Origin: Ariolimax columbianus
Taxonomy: Eukaryota; Mollusca; Gastropoda; Stylommatophora; Arionidae
Assembly: GCA_036924085.1 (NCBI GenBank)
Contig: JAVGWX010000009.1
Coordinates: 59,932,331-59,996,330 of the forward strand
Length of the DNA: 64,000 nt
Direction of reading: 5' to 3'
Translations under genes and position numbers: made by a program
In this document: piece after piece, positions 10,641 through 21,590 of the stretch
How positions within the stretch are numbered: position 1 is the stretch's first letter
Layout of the letters: every line of letters begins with the position of its first letter
The notes under the pieces: model-generated
Told to the model about the DNA's origin: nothing
What the model saw: the letters and a program-made list of their open reading frames with translations, nothing else
Databases searched by the model: none

Positions 10641-12026
10641 CTGATCCCCGTATGTCGGGCAGTTCTGCAGCAGATGTTCAGTGGTCATTTTACCAGTACC
10701 GCACGGGCATTCGTCGGTACACCCTATCTTCAATTTGTTGAATAGGTGGTACCTCAGTCTATTGTGGCCAGTGCGAAGTCTGAAGACAACGACCTGCTCT
10801 CTTCGGTTCAACTGGTAATAGGCATCGTTTTTGGTGTAACCAGTATGTTCGGTTTCCCATTTGGTCATGTACCTGGCTTTGATAAGCCGTTTTGACTCTT
10901 CGTACGTCATACTGGTATCTGTTTGTGGTAGCTTTGCACCTTCTTTTGCCAGTCTGTCTGCCTCCTCGTTGCCTTGGATGTTGCAGTGTGACGGAACCCA
11001 CTGTACCACTACCCTTTTTGGTGCGGACAGCTGGCACAGTTTGCAGAGTGCTGCTCTTAAGTCATTAAGCTCAGTGTTTTTCTGGCTTTTTAGCGCTGTG
11101 ACTACGGCGAGAGCATCTGTCAGCAAGACTATGTGGCTCTCATTTTCACTGTGTGTTGCCATTTCTTCCACTGCCGCCCTCAGTGCCTCTGCCTCCGCTC
11201 TGAAATTGCTTGTGTACTTACCAGTAGCGAATGACAGTGTTATTTTTCTGCCATTTGGTAGGTTCAGGAATGCTCCTGCCCCTCCGTTCTGTGTAGTGTT
11301 TGTTACAGAACCGTCGGTGTATGCATGGGTCCAGTCCATGCTTGGGTAGCTTTTCGTTATGAAGCTTAGGGTAGTGTCTCTCCTTTCTTTTTCGGTCTGG
11401 CAGTTTTTGTTTGCAATACCTGGTATATTTTCTACCACCTCTGGAAATATATCCTGCCTCCAAGTAGGTTTTCGTACAGTAGTGATGGGTTTTGGTGTTG
11501 TTAGTGCGTTTATGGGATCTTCGTGCATCTTTGCTTTGGCTATTTCTGCAAAGTTTCTCCGCTTTAGTTTCCCAGTTCCCAAATTGTTTAGTCTCTGGTA
11601 CATTGGATGGTCCGTCAGTCTTCGGAGTTTCTCTGACTGCAGCTGGGCTCTGCAGTCCCTTCTGTCGGTCATGGATTGCAGTTTTGTAATCTTTTCAAGT
11701 TCTACAATTGGCGTTGACTTCATGCCACCTGTTATAATTCTCATGGCTTGGTTTTGAAGTTTGTTAACTTTATCGAAGTTCGCCTTCGTTGCTGTTGTCC
11801 ATGCCGCGATGCCATACTCGAGAACTGGTCTCACTCTTCCGGTGTACAGTTTCTTTAGTATGCCTTCGTCTGCTCCCCAGCTTGTGCCAGCAAGTTTCCT
11901 CATGATCGCCATTCTTTCTCTGGCTTTCATTCGGTTTCTCTCAATCTGACTTTTCCATGTCATGCGCCGATCAAATGTGACTCCCAGATAGGTTGGGTTG
12001 TCGTTTGGCTGCAAGGATTTTGCCAT
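10440..12026 (-). pseudogene. Family 1 copy A: RT thumb, RNase H and zinc-knuckle frame
   Basis: This is the second half of the LINE ORF, 528 codons open. The RT thumb/connection occupies residues 5-200 (YLGVTFDRRMTW, RPVLEYG). RNase H follows: YTDGS at 236-240, Glu of AEAEALRAAVEE at 277-288, Asp of LLTDALA at 301-307, and WVPSHCNIQGNEEADRLA at 343-360, so the catalytic D-E-D-H-D set is present. A CxxxCxC...H....C cluster lies at 436-456. The reading frame is out of step with the upstream half by one extra base near 12015. At its end it runs past the normal stop into the inverted tail, giving a non-native C-terminus after about residue 497. Confidence 0.85.
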
Positions 12027-12840
12027 TTAGGCTTAATTTGGTACTTTGGGGTTTTAATGAGAGCGAGAATATTGTGCACGTGGTTTTCTCCTCGTTTATT
12101 TTGACCAGCCATGAGTTCGCCCACTCTTCCAGCGATGTTAGGGCCGTTTGCATCCGATTTCTTGCTATGGTGAGATTCTTTTCAGAGGTCCACATAGCCA
12201 GATCGTCTGCAAACATTGAGCTATGGACTCTTCTTGGTATATTCTCTGTAATATCGTTTATATATACCAGGAAGAGTGTGGGTGACAGTACTCCCCCTTG
12301 GGGTACTCCCTGCTCGAGTGTCACCTTTTTGCTCATCTGCCCTTGTACTTGGACTCTGGCCGTTCTTTGTTTGAGGTAGTGGTTGATCCACTTGTACATC
12401 TTCCCACAAACATCACTTCTTCTTAGCTTGACTCTAAGTCCATCCTTCCAGACTTTGTCAAATGCCTTTTCCAGATCCACCCAAACAGCTACTGTGTGTT
12501 TCTGTGCCTGGTAGGCATCTTCTATCTCCTGGGCTATGAGGATGACCTGGTCCTCAGTGGATCTGTGCTGTCTAAAGCCGGCTTGCTGTGGAATTAGTAT
12601 TCGTTTTTCTTCCAGATGCCACATCAGTCTGGTGTTTATCATCCGTTCCATCAGCTTGCCGACACAGCTCAGTAGGCTTATGGGCCTGTATCCATTCGGA
12701 TCTGTTTTGTCCTTTCCTGTTTTTGGTACTGGTACCAGTATTGCATCTTTCCATGCCTGGGGTACAATACCCCTTTTCCAGCTTTGGTTCAGGACTGATA
12801 GTAGTTTTTTCTTCGCTGTTTGGCCCAGCCCCATCAGCAT
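11971..12840 (-). pseudogene. Family 1 copy A: reverse transcriptase frame
   Basis: 289 open codons hold the RT fingers and palm: YRPISLLSCVGKLMERMIN at about 51-69, QQAGFRQHRSTEDQ at 85-98, motif A VDLEKAFD at 121-128, QGVPQGGVLSP at 177-187, and the catalytic FADD at 210-213. The catalytic Asp residues are intact, unlike in copy B. The frame ends after a one-base insertion near 12015 relative to copy B. No N-terminal endonuclease is present because the element is truncated at 12866. The Met at 12840 is only the first ATG in the fragment and not a native start. Confidence 0.85.
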
Positions 12841-12866
12841 TTCGTTTGTTATCCCGTCTTTTCCGG

Positions 12867-12935
12867 ATATATGTGACTGAATACTGGAGGAATGAAGTTT
12901 GACGTAGTGCCTAGGACACGGAATGTAAAATAACT
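12867..12935 (+). pseudogene. Distal 3' end of the Jockey-like element
   Basis: After the second target duplication the sequence reads GAATACTGGAGGAATG and later GACACGGAATGTAA, matching the 3' end of the second family 2 copy (GAATACTGGATGCAAA at 53528 and GACACGGAAAGTAAG near 53565). This shows that the older element was cut by copy A. Confidence 0.75.
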
Positions 12936-13635
12936 ACCAACCCGATGATCTACAGAACAAAAAGATTAGAGTTCGTCCACCTAACATCAAGCACACATCT
13001 GTCGAAATGAAAATAAATAAACGATTAATTATTATATTACTCTTTCTTCATGTTACTCTTTGGTGTCAAATATTGCTGTAGTCTGTAATCACATATTGTG
13101 CATAGTATCACAAAATTATTCACAAATTATAAATATTTGTATGTATTCTTAGCGTGAAAAAATATTTGATGTGTTTGAAAATTAAGTTTACAACTATTTT
13201 ATTAGCCTTATAAACTGTTCAAGCAACATCTGAATAAATGTATTTTCATACACACAGATATCGCAGTAATAGCACAGCTGGATGCTGCTTGCATCTAATG
13301 GCACTTTTAGAAATTGCGAACTAAATTTTTCAACTATCCAAGGGCAGTTTATATTGCAAAGAAACGATGGTCGGTGGAGAACAGTCACACGAATCTGGTA
13401 CCAACTATCTATCTTCAGTCTACTTGCTGCCGTTAGACGTAAAGAGAGATAGATGTCATCTCTCTTGTTTCATATTTTTTGACAGACGAAAATCCGCTGG
13501 TGACTTGACAAACCAAAACCTGTATATGTTACCAACCGTTAGCCCCTGGAATATACGATCGTCTATTTTTGGACTGGTTGTGGTGAAAGCGTAAATTAGA
13601 GCAAGGTATATCGACAGGCTGTCAGGCGCTAACTA
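12936..13635. other. No gene recognised
   Basis: AT-rich unique-looking DNA; the short frames show no domain. Confidence 0.35.
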
Positions 13636-13639
13636 TGCC

Positions 13640-13985
13640 GGTCCACTAACCACATAACCAAGACCTGAATTTATAGCCCCACCGTCTCTTTTTTTCAACA
13701 TATTCTCTGTGGGGCGAGAATCCCTAGAATAATTTGAATAGATTTTCAAATTGAATTTTGCCCGAGCAGCGTCGTTAAGCCTACTCTTAATTCTTAACGT
13801 GCGTCCCACTGCACTCGGGTGTCTGATCTCACTACTAAAGAGATCAGGGGATAATTTTACCAGATGATCCACGTGATAAAATCCCGTTCTCTTCGCTGAT
13901 TTGAACGCGTGACCTCCCGCACCCGAGCCGAACACCTTCCCTCGAGACCACTGGGTCACCCCGAGAGACAAAAGAGACCGTAGGG
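13640..13985 (-). repeat. tRNA-headed SINE (type C), copy 1
   Basis: The minus strand starts with GGGGTGACCCAGTGGTCTCG at about 13945-13964 (A-box side) and GAGGTCACGCGTTCAAATC at about 13900-13918 (B-box side), with tRNA-like spacing. The body contains a short GATCTC...GAGATC hairpin (13827-13850) and ATTTTGCCCGAGCAGC. The same order occurs at 36780-37020, which makes this a dispersed family of roughly 300 bp. Confidence 0.7.
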
Positions 13986-14420
13986 AAGACTTCCAATGCG
14001 TCGGTCAAACTTCTTTGTTGTTAGCAACAACACTATTCCAAGCACTAGCGAAAGGCTTGCTGAGGAACGGTTAATGAAGATCAAAAGACACACAGATGAT
14101 TGCACAAAGTATAACAAAATATAAAGTTGGATTTATGTTTCTGTCATCTGCCAAAAAGGGGTGCACTATATAGTTTGTTCTTTGTAAGGAGAACGTTTTC
14201 AAACTGCGTTAAAATGAAGACACATGCCTTCAAAATGGCTGTTGAAATTATAATGACAATTAATAACACAGAGAAATAGTTTGCAATTTTCACATAACAG
14301 ATCGTGATGTTTGCAGTTACAAAGAACACATAAATGTCATACCCACCTGCACTAAGCGAAATATTCTACAAACTATGTCACCAGCTCAAACAAACTATGC
14401 ACGTTTATATATATATATAT
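13986..14420. other. No gene recognised
   Basis: AT-rich DNA ending in a short (TA)n at about 14407-14420. Confidence 0.35.
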
Positions 14421-14424
14421 GCCT

Positions 14425-14680
14425 ACCATGATCATCATCATCATGTAGCATGTCCTTTATAGATCGTCGATCCCATCACAATCTGTCTGAAAGAAACTCT
14501 TTCCCTTGCCAAAACTCCAACTTCCGCCACAGTCATACGCATATATTCCTGTATATCTTTATGATATTGTCTTCTCGGTCTACGCCTGCCACTTTTTCCT
14601 CGAACTTTAACTTCCATCACTATTTTCTAAAAACCGCTGTGTTTCTTGATGAGACCAAAGTATTTCAATTTATATATTGA
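14425..14680 (-). pseudogene. 3' tail of RTE/CR1-like family 5 element
   Basis: The sequence matches the 3' end of the longer copy at 16755-17010 (shared CATGTAGCATGTC, TCTGTCTGAAAGAA, ACCAAAGTATTT) and ends in an (ATG/ATC)n tail at about 14428-14443. The coding part is decayed. The match stops just before the inverted-repeat element at 14687. Confidence 0.65.
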
Positions 14681-14686
14681 TATATA

Positions 14687-15148
14687 CGAGTCGATTTCAA
14701 ATGAAATCGGACCAAACTGAATGAAGTAAACACACGTACAATTCTCATGATGACGTCGCATTTAGTGTGAACAGCACATACCAACCGTCAAGTTTGCAAA
14801 ATATCATTATCCTCCGACTCATAGTTTCCTCGGCAGACCGTTGGAAACATGGATACAGGCATTGTATGGTGATAAATGTGTGTCCAAGCCATAAGTGAAG
14901 AACTTTAGACGTTTACAGAAGGACGTGAGTTAGCGAAACATCTTCCGAGATCAGGTCAGACGCATATTGTTGCTCTTACTCACGCCATGTTTTCAACGGT
15001 CTACTGAGGAAACTATGAGTCGGCGGATAATGAAATTTTGCAAACTTGACGGTTGGTATGTGCTGTTTATACCAGAAGTGGATCCATCATGCGCATCGTG
15101 CGTATGCCATTTGTTGCAGTTAGGTCCATTTCATTTTAACACACTTCG
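14687..15148. mobile_element. Mariner-type MITE with long inverted repeats
   Basis: The two ends are inverted copies of about 155 bp: 14687-14850 against about 14985-15148. They share AACAGCACATACCAACCGTC, GACTCATAGTTTCCTC and, further out, AAATGAAAT.GGACC. The outermost bases are CGAG/CGAA next to a TA on each side (14685-14686 and 15149-15150), which fits the TA target choice of Tc1/mariner transposons. The roughly 130-bp centre has no transposase frame. Confidence 0.75.
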
Positions 15149-15149
15149 T

Positions 15150-15151
15150 AA

Positions 15152-15201
<50 letters not shown>

Positions 15202-15258
15202 ATGTATACATATATTACACATGCATACACACACATACACACATGCACACACACATAC
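15150..15258. repeat. (TA)n/(GT)n/(CACA)n simple repeat
   Basis: A TA tract at 15153-15185 passes into GT repeats and then into CACACA-rich sequence. Open frames here are compositional. Confidence 0.9.
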
Positions 15259-15724
15259 GGTTGATCCCATCACATTCCATATCTCTTGAAATGATTTTGC
15301 TGACGGATTGTCAAAGAAAGGTGGAAAGTTACCTCAACCTGTTACAAGTATGTGTTATGACGAAGCTCAAATGTTTGTCAGCAACTTATAGATGAGCAAG
15401 ACCGAAGCAGTGCGTTCAAGCCTTCACAATGCTACGTATTTTTCAATCTGAACAATAATGAGCATAAAGTAGTCTCCACATTTTCCAGACAAGAAATTAA
15501 TTTTCAACAAGCATTTAGTGTACTAGAAAAGATAAGTAAATATGTCATGAGTGGCATTTGTTTGTTAGATGTACGAGAAACACATTTTTAAAACATTTGT
15601 TATTGCTGTTACATTGTTATGTTTAAAAAAAATTAATTTCCACCAACATTTATACACTAATCCCACCGCTTTATCAGTGCACCAAAACTTGACGCATAAA
15701 AGTCATTGGTCTGCTGTACAAACA
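15259..15724. other. No gene recognised
   Basis: AT-rich DNA without supportable features. Confidence 0.35.
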
Positions 15725-16110
15725 GCATTTGCAATGCCCGTTCAGGTCAGGTTAGGTCATCCCATAGCCGGTGAAGTCGTTGGGGCACACATGAAGACAT
15801 CCTCACAACCCCACGCCACCCCTCTCTGTCAGATGCCGCTGCCTGGGACTCTTCTGGTTGGAGACTGGTCCATTCATTTATGTTGTCCTTCCATCACCTT
15901 TCCGTGAAGGATTGTATTTGCAAGACCATTTGATCCAGATATGTGACCGTACGAAGTGAGTTTCCTTCTTTTGACAGTTGCCAAGAGGTCTTCGAAAGGC
16001 CCTATTGCTGTCGTAATTCTATCTCGTATTTCCTCATTTGTAACTCGATCTTTGTACGTGACGTTTAAAAGTCTTCGGAAACGCATTGTGTTGTAGGAGA
16101 AGCCATGCAA
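15725..16110 (-). pseudogene. RTE-like non-LTR 3' end, copy 1
   Basis: The minus-strand frame (16110-15874) reads NEEIRDRITTAIGPFEDLLA, then TVKRRKLTSYGHISGSNGLA and NTILHGKV. This is the usual C-terminal block of RTE-type elements of marine invertebrates (VTNEEVR.RI..AIGPYEDLL, TVKKRKLKWYGH). The part downstream to about 15725, containing the CCAACGACTTCACCGGCTAT region, is the 3' UTR and also recurs in altered form at 32150-32260. Upstream RT is missing. Confidence 0.7.
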
Positions 16111-16750
16111 ACCCCTGTTTTAATTGCTACACAGTCTATCGTTAGTCGCTTAGCAGCTCGAATCATCTTTCCCATCAGCCGCACCCATTCTTTCTGTTGC
16201 TATCTGAAAGGACGACCAGGTCGGGTTTTACCAGACACTTTTGAGCGTTCTTAAGGAAAGCTTTCGACCCAGTTATGCAAAAAGAAGAATTATTTCCTAA
16301 TGGAAATCCGTTAAAGAGAGTCTTTTTTGTAGCAAATAAACGCACAACTGCAATATGTTGTTTATTCCACTTTCTGTCAGCAGAGATCTCATTTTTTTCA
16401 GATATGCGCACGTACATATGACACCTAGCGTCTGTTACCTACAATAATAGCAAAGCCGGATGCTGTTGCCACATTAATGACACCATTAACAACTACTAAC
16501 TTTATTCTTTCAGCTCTCTAGTGTCATTTTACGAACCACTTACTGAGTTACCTTTCTGCAATATGTTTATGCATACTAAAACAACGGAAAAAATTAAGGC
16601 ATGTCAGAAAACATATAAGAGGTACAATCTAGCCTGCACACTCAGAGTGGCTGCAGGACAAGCCACCTTTATTGATCAGCCACAAACATCAAGGCGGACC
16701 CCAGCAATTGGAATACACATCAACTTGAAAGTATGATAGCATGCAGATTA
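16111..16750. other. No gene recognised
   Basis: AT-rich DNA; the short frames show no domain I recognise. Confidence 0.35.
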
Positions 16751-16754
16751 AACC

Positions 16755-17990
16755 TGTATCATCATCATGTAGCATGTCGTTTATAGAACGTCGCTCCCAT
16801 CATAGTCTGTCTGAAAGAATCTCTTTCCCTTGTTAAAACTCCAGCTTCCGCCAGTCCTACCGAGGCATTCTTGGATTTCTTGGTTCTACCGTCTTCTTGG
16901 TCGACCTCTACCTCTTTTACCTGGCACCATACCTTTTATCCCTGTTCTCTCAAGACCGTTGTGTCTCTTGTTGTGACCAAAGTATTTGGATTTTCTTGCA
17001 AAAATGGAATTGATAAACCAGTTCTCCTCTATGTTCCCCTCTTGTCGAATGTCTGTATTTGTCTTTTTCTCGGTCCAAGATATTCTGAGAATCTTTCTGT
17101 AACATTTTGACTCGAACGATTCTACTCTTTGTCTAGAAGTTTTGGTAATCGTCCATGATTCGAAGCCATATGCTGCCACAGGATAAACACAGGATTTCAA
17201 TACTTACTTTTGTCGATTTGTTTGTGCTCTGCCATAATTTCTTCAGACTGCTCATCTGCATTGCCATGGAAAGTCTTCTTCTAATTTTTTTCGAGCAGTC
17301 GCCATTTTTGTCAATTCTCGAGCCCAGATATTCAAAATGTGTGATCTGATCTATTTCCTCACCACCCACTGTAAATTCACGTTGACATCGTGTTTTGTCG
17401 GTGGTTATTATCTTTGTTTTATTTATGTTTATAAACAGGTTTTGATCGCTACTGTGCATATTTACGGCTGAAATTAGCTGTTCTAGCGCTTCTGCACTTA
17501 TTGATTAGTATTACCGTGTCGTCTGCGTATCGTAACTCTGGAATCTCGTACCCGCCAATCGTAAATATATCAAAACTTTCAATGTTCTCATCATCTCTAA
17601 CATTTCTCATTATACATTCCGCATATATGTCGTATAGATAAGATGAGAGGATACATCCCTGTCTTACTACCTATTGTACTGCAAACAATCCGATGTTTGC
17701 CCAGATACTCCGACAGCGGCTAGATGATCTTGGTATAATGTTTCAATGAGATGTGTAATATGCACAGGAAACCCAATTTCCTTCATGATCTTCCACAGAT
17801 TTTCATGTTTTACTGTAACGAAGGCCTTGGTGTAATCAATGAAACACGTGTACATCTCTACATTAAACTCTCTACATTTTTCGTAGATATTCCTAATCTT
17901 GAAAATTTGGACTCTGGTCCCTCTGTCTTTTCTAAAACCTGCTTAGATTTCGTGAATTTCAAATTCAAACGTTTTCCCTATCCTACTTAA
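16755..17990 (-). pseudogene. RTE/CR1-like reverse transcriptase, family 5, broken
   Basis: The pieces appear in order on the minus strand. Near 17855-17670 is RT motif A (FIDYTKAF, the second Asp changed to Val in AFVTVKHENLW) followed by MKEIGFPVHITHLIETLYQD. Near 17590-17500 is a decayed palm region. At 17459-17133 is the post-palm block (FEYLGSRIDKNGDCSKKI). At 17200-16886 is the C-terminus (KCYRKILRISWTEKKTNTDI, later ending GRGRPRRR). Stops and shifts separate the pieces. The 3' end runs to an (ATG)n tail near 16757. The 5' end is cut at about 17990, immediately beside a long TA tract. Confidence 0.75.
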
Positions 17991-18009
17991 TATGGTCCGG
18001 AAGCTAGCT

Positions 18010-18013
<4 letters not shown>

Positions 18014-18095
<82 letters not shown>

Positions 18096-18123
18096 TATAA
18101 ATATGTATATATATATATATATA
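18014..18123. repeat. (TA)n microsatellite
   Basis: An almost pure TA tract of more than 100 bp with a few AAATATA interruptions. It directly abuts the truncated 5' side of the family 5 element. Confidence 0.95.
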
Positions 18124-18276
18124 AAACCGTCTAGCTGGAAACAGTGTCGAGTTTAGTGTGTGAAATTTAGACACGACTAAGATGGACTAAAATACAGCCT
18201 GGGAGAGATGCCCAAGTCATCCGCTGAGTGATGTACCTACAACCTTTTGCTGTTGTGGGAGAGGCATGACACATAA

Positions 18277-18480
18277 CGTTTTCTTCTTCCTCTTCTTCTT
18301 CTTCTTTTTCTTCTTCTTCTTCGTTCCTTTTCAATCTCCTGCTACCAAGCCCTGAACAGGGCTTTGCAATGAGCAGAATATAGTCCGGAGAACGGAATGT
18401 GTTGGGTCGCTCGTTTACAGCTTGACTGTAATTTTTGCACCTTTTGGCCCCACACATCCGTCATCGGCAGGACGACACAC
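18277..18480 (-). repeat. SINE-A tail, partial copy
   Basis: It starts with a (TTC)n tract (the GAA tail on the minus strand) and continues CAATCTCCTGCTACCAAGCC, GGAGAACGGAATGTGTTG and GCACCTTTTGGCCCCACACA, matching the 3' half of SINE-A. It then passes without a clear break into repeat R1. Confidence 0.7.
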
Positions 18481-18795
18481 AACATTAGCTACCATCCCTC
18501 ATCCGCTACCTTGCGGGCGACCTGTTTACAGGAAAGGCTTCAGGAGTAAACCCTAACAAGAAATCTGCATCCTGTGCTATCTTCAGTAATCTCGATAAAT
18601 ATCTTGCCACTGGCCAACAGTAGATCAGGACCAGAGAGTGAGGTTGACACAATGCGCAGTTTCTTCCTCACTTAAATCGAAATCACCGCGTACGTCACCC
18701 ATTTCAGCGGACACAGCAAGAGAAAAGACTGTCCACATGGCTGAACAAAGAGAGTGGTCTTCATCGCAAGTAATGGACAAATATCATCCTGGATA
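18481..18795. repeat. Dispersed repeat R1, copy 1
   Basis: This segment is an inverted copy of about 21285-21590; both carry GAACAAAGAGAGTGGTCTTC and TTGCCACTGGC (or complement) in the same order. R1 is fused to a SINE-A tail here and its left part resembles the SINE-A core, so it may be a longer SINE-A-related variant. No coding function is supported. Confidence 0.6.
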
Positions 18796-19138
18796 CAATA
18801 TGCGTGTCTAATGCTTTGCAAAACGTCGTTCCCACAACTGACAACCTATTTGGCTTTTATAAGTGTCTAAGCAGGTTTGCAGAACGATTTTCTAAAAATG
18901 AAAAATGGGGCAGGGTACAAATATGCGTCTGGAACATATGTGACATTCTTACTAAGAACTCACTTTACGTTATCGAGGCAGCGTGGTGAACAAGGCGAGG
19001 ATAGAGGAGACAGTATTACTAGTAATGGTGAGTCTGATGAGAAGCCATGTATTGCACTACAACAGGAAGGACAGACGTCAAACTATGTAAGTACAATCTG
19101 GATGTAAGAGTAACCACAGAAAACCCATTACTAGAGAA
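18796..19138. other. No gene recognised
   Basis: Mixed-composition DNA with two short overlapping frames and no domain. Confidence 0.35.
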
Positions 19139-19520
19139 AATTCGTCTAACATAGTCTGATGAGTATGCTTTTCTCTACTCTGACTAACATAGTCTGATCG
19201 ATATGTTTCACCTGACCTTTTCTAACATAGTCTGATCAGTATGTTTTGCCTGACCTTGACTAACATTGTATTATCATGTTATGTCTGATCCTGACAAACA
19301 TAGTCTGGTCAGACCTCTTTGTCTGACCCTGACTAACATAACCTGAGCAGATTGTTTGTCTGACTCTGGCTAACATAGTCTGATCAGAATGTTTTACTTG
19401 ACCCTGGCTAACATAGTCTGATCAGAATGTTTTACTTGACCCTGGCTAACATAACCTGACCAGAATGTTTTACCTGACCCTGGCTAACATAACCTGATCT
19501 GTATGTTTTGCCTGACCGGA
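19139..19520. repeat. Minisatellite, unit about 40-50 bp
   Basis: Around eight or nine degenerate units of the form CTAACATAGTCTGATCAG then TATGTTTTGCCTGACCCTGA. Unit length varies slightly through small deletions. Confidence 0.8.
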
Positions 19521-20080
19521 AATTAGTCTCCTCTCCCCCAATTTATAAGTTAGTAAAGAAGAATTGTAACACTTCGTAGTGACAATCTTCACCGGTCGCT
19601 ATAGCAACAGTTAAAATAACAATACATATTGCAAGAACAACCGTTACGGACGGAACAAATTGAAAGCGATTTTCTTACTGCAAGAATAAACCGGTTAATT
19701 ATGATGGGTTTTTTTCTGCGTAAATGAATGGAAGATCAGAGATAATGGGATAGGAAACAAATTCAGCTACTTTGATCCCAACGTGCCATAAGTGCATGTA
19801 ATTGGCCGACGATAAAAGAATTTGATGATTACTTGCCGATATGTGTATCAGTTGCACAGTGAGACATAAATATACGTTACCATGTTGATTCATGTTCATC
19901 CAGTGCCCTGGGCACTTGATGTTTTTAAAACTTGTTTTGCAATTTTTGTTCTGTACTGTAAGTATTCCCACATTCTTTTCTCTTCTTAGACCATGTTTCT
20001 GTTTTGGAAAAATGTATATTAATTTCATGACCTTATTTTCTTGTTCAAACTGTGTTAATCTGTGTCGCATGATGAGCGTT
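19521..20080. other. No gene recognised
   Basis: AT-rich DNA; the frames at 19699-20137 on both strands have no recognisable domain. Confidence 0.35.
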
Positions 20081-20081
20081 C

Positions 20082-20460
20082 TTCTTCTTCGTTCGTTCTC
20101 AATCTCCCACTACCAAACCCTGAAAGGGTTTAAGTAGCAGAATGTAGTCCAGAGAACGGAATGCGTTGTGTCGTAGTTTACAGCTTCACTGCTATATTTG
20201 CACCTTTCGGTCCATCACATCCGACTTCAGCAAGCATTTTTTGAGTACCGGGTTAGCATTCCCTCTTCGATCCCTTTTCCGTAGCCAGTCTGCCCTGTTG
20301 CAGCCTGTTATTCAGGATCCCCACGTGGAGGTGTAGAAGGGTCTTGGCAGCTCTGGTTCGCTGGCCCTGACGCTAGCATTCAGCTATGGGTCACTGACCA
20401 CTGCAGCCCATGCGTTGCTCAGCATCTTGATCCCAATGAGCGCTCTAGTGTTGTGGGATG
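20082..20460 (-). repeat. SINE-A, near full-length copy
   Basis: In minus orientation the copy begins with a tRNA-like head (GTGCAGTGGTCAGC-type A box, present here as a diverged version near 20400) and continues through CCAAGACCCTTCTACACCTC. Then comes a core with TGCTGAAGTCGGATGTG (complement of 20218-20233), the motif GAACGGAATGCG in its complement, and a 3' end GTAGTGGGAGATTGAGAACG followed by a GAA tail. Related copies lie at 18.3, 24.7, 35.4, 37.5 and 48.2 kb. The tRNA origin of the head is likely but the B box is weak. Confidence 0.75.
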
Positions 20461-20785
20461 CATAAAACGATTACGCTTGTCGCATACAAAATGCAGAACC
20501 TATACGATCCGCGGGTCTCATATGGTCTGCATGTCGCGAATTTGAGACCTTTACCGTTAGGGTAGTTGTGAAATTGTTTATTCTGGTATGCTATGTTATA
20601 CAGAATCGATATCACTGCATTTCAGACAAGACATACAGATTACCAGTATCTTTCATCTAATGGTAAGGTGCATAGATACAGGTGAGTACTTTAACTGGTT
20701 GGTTGTAGACACTAGATCCTTCTCGGACACCTGTATCTGTCCGATCAACGGCTGATATCACATTAATGCAATCAACGAATTACTA
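20461..20785. other. No gene recognised
   Basis: No supportable features. Confidence 0.35.
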
Positions 20786-20970
20786 TTTCATTGCTTATAG
20801 TATCAACATTTGACAGAAAGTCCTTAGTGGACTTCATTTTGGCCTTACTGATTACAGTGTCAACTTTTCACAGAAGGTCACTGATGCATTTGAAAAGGTT
20901 TGCTCTATTGTTTACAGAGTCAATATTTGAGTGAAGGTCATTGCTACATTTCATGATGTCTACATATTAT
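20786..20970. repeat. Short array, unit about 70 bp
   Basis: Three degenerate units share ATTGNTTANAGNNTCAANNTTT and CAGAAGGTCANTG; the array is old and diverged. Confidence 0.5.
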
Positions 20971-21284
20971 CAATACCCAAAGTTTGCTTTTAAGGGCGAA
21001 GATAGCAACTATTTCATTGCTATATACCATAGCATGACTAAATTAAAAGATATTTACACATACCCTTTGAAGGGTTGAAGACTTCGTGTCCGTAGTTTTG
21101 TTCTTCCCTTTAAATCTTCATAGTCGCCTGTTGAAAGCTTGACTTCATTACTGTCCCGTTGGATGCCTTCTCAAATAGCCAGGGTCTGAAGCCATGATTG
21201 AAATATTGAATGAAGTTTGAGATAGCTGGAGTCTGATAATATGACTGTACTAATGAATGAAGTCTCAGATTTCCAGTATGATAC
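20971..21284. repeat. Degenerate units of the GACTGTACTAATGAATGAAGTC array
   Basis: The units GAATGAAGTTTGAGATAGC and GACTGTACTAATGAATGAAG occur at 21205-21270 and belong to the same minisatellite as 22010-22060 and 22530-22740. The rest of the stretch is AT-rich without features. Confidence 0.5.
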
Positions 21285-21590
21285 TAATAGTTGTCCATCA
21301 CAAGTGATGAAGACCACTCTCTTTGTTCAGCCGTGTGGACAGTCGTATCTCTTGCTGTGTCCGCTGAAATGGGTGACTTGCGCGGTGATTTGGATTAAAG
21401 TGAGGACGAAACTGCGTCTTTTGTCAACCTCACTCACAGAGCCTAAGCTACCTTTTGCCAGTGGCAAGACATTCATCGAGACGACTGGAAATAGCATAGG
21501 ATGCAGATTTTGTCTCAGGGTTACCACCGAAGCCTTTCCGTAAACAGGTAACCCGCAGGGTAGAAAGGTGGGAAGGCATCTAACGCAGTT
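21285..21590. repeat. Dispersed repeat R1, copy 2 (inverted)
   Basis: Inverted relative to 18481-18795, sharing GAAGACCACTCTCTTTGTTC and GCCAGTGGCAAGA. The two copies could form a 2.5-kb-spaced inverted pair. The 100-codon frame at 21241-21543 spans R1 but shows no known domain. Confidence 0.6.

Larger units (their letters stand above)
10370..12866 (-). mobile_element. Family 1 LINE, copy A (RT + RNase H), 5'-truncated
   Basis: A minus-strand non-LTR element flanked by 12-bp target duplications (10358-10369 and 12867-12878) and ending in a (GAA)n tail at 10370-10383. It begins inside the RT domain (SGKDGI motif) and lacks the endonuclease. The domain order RT, thumb, RNase H, CCHC-like tail fits the RNase H-bearing I/Jockey side of the non-LTR tree. 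It sits inside a Jockey-like element and carries a 3' inverted duplication (separate entry). By eye it is nearly identical to copy B at 25.4 kb, so both are young. Confidence 0.9.

Noticed and set aside
11993..12379. Plus-strand frames opposite the LINE coding strand (also 10861-11349, 11359-11757 and the equivalents in copies B and C)
   Set aside because: They are antisense shadows of the RT/RNase H frame and recur only because the copies are nearly identical.
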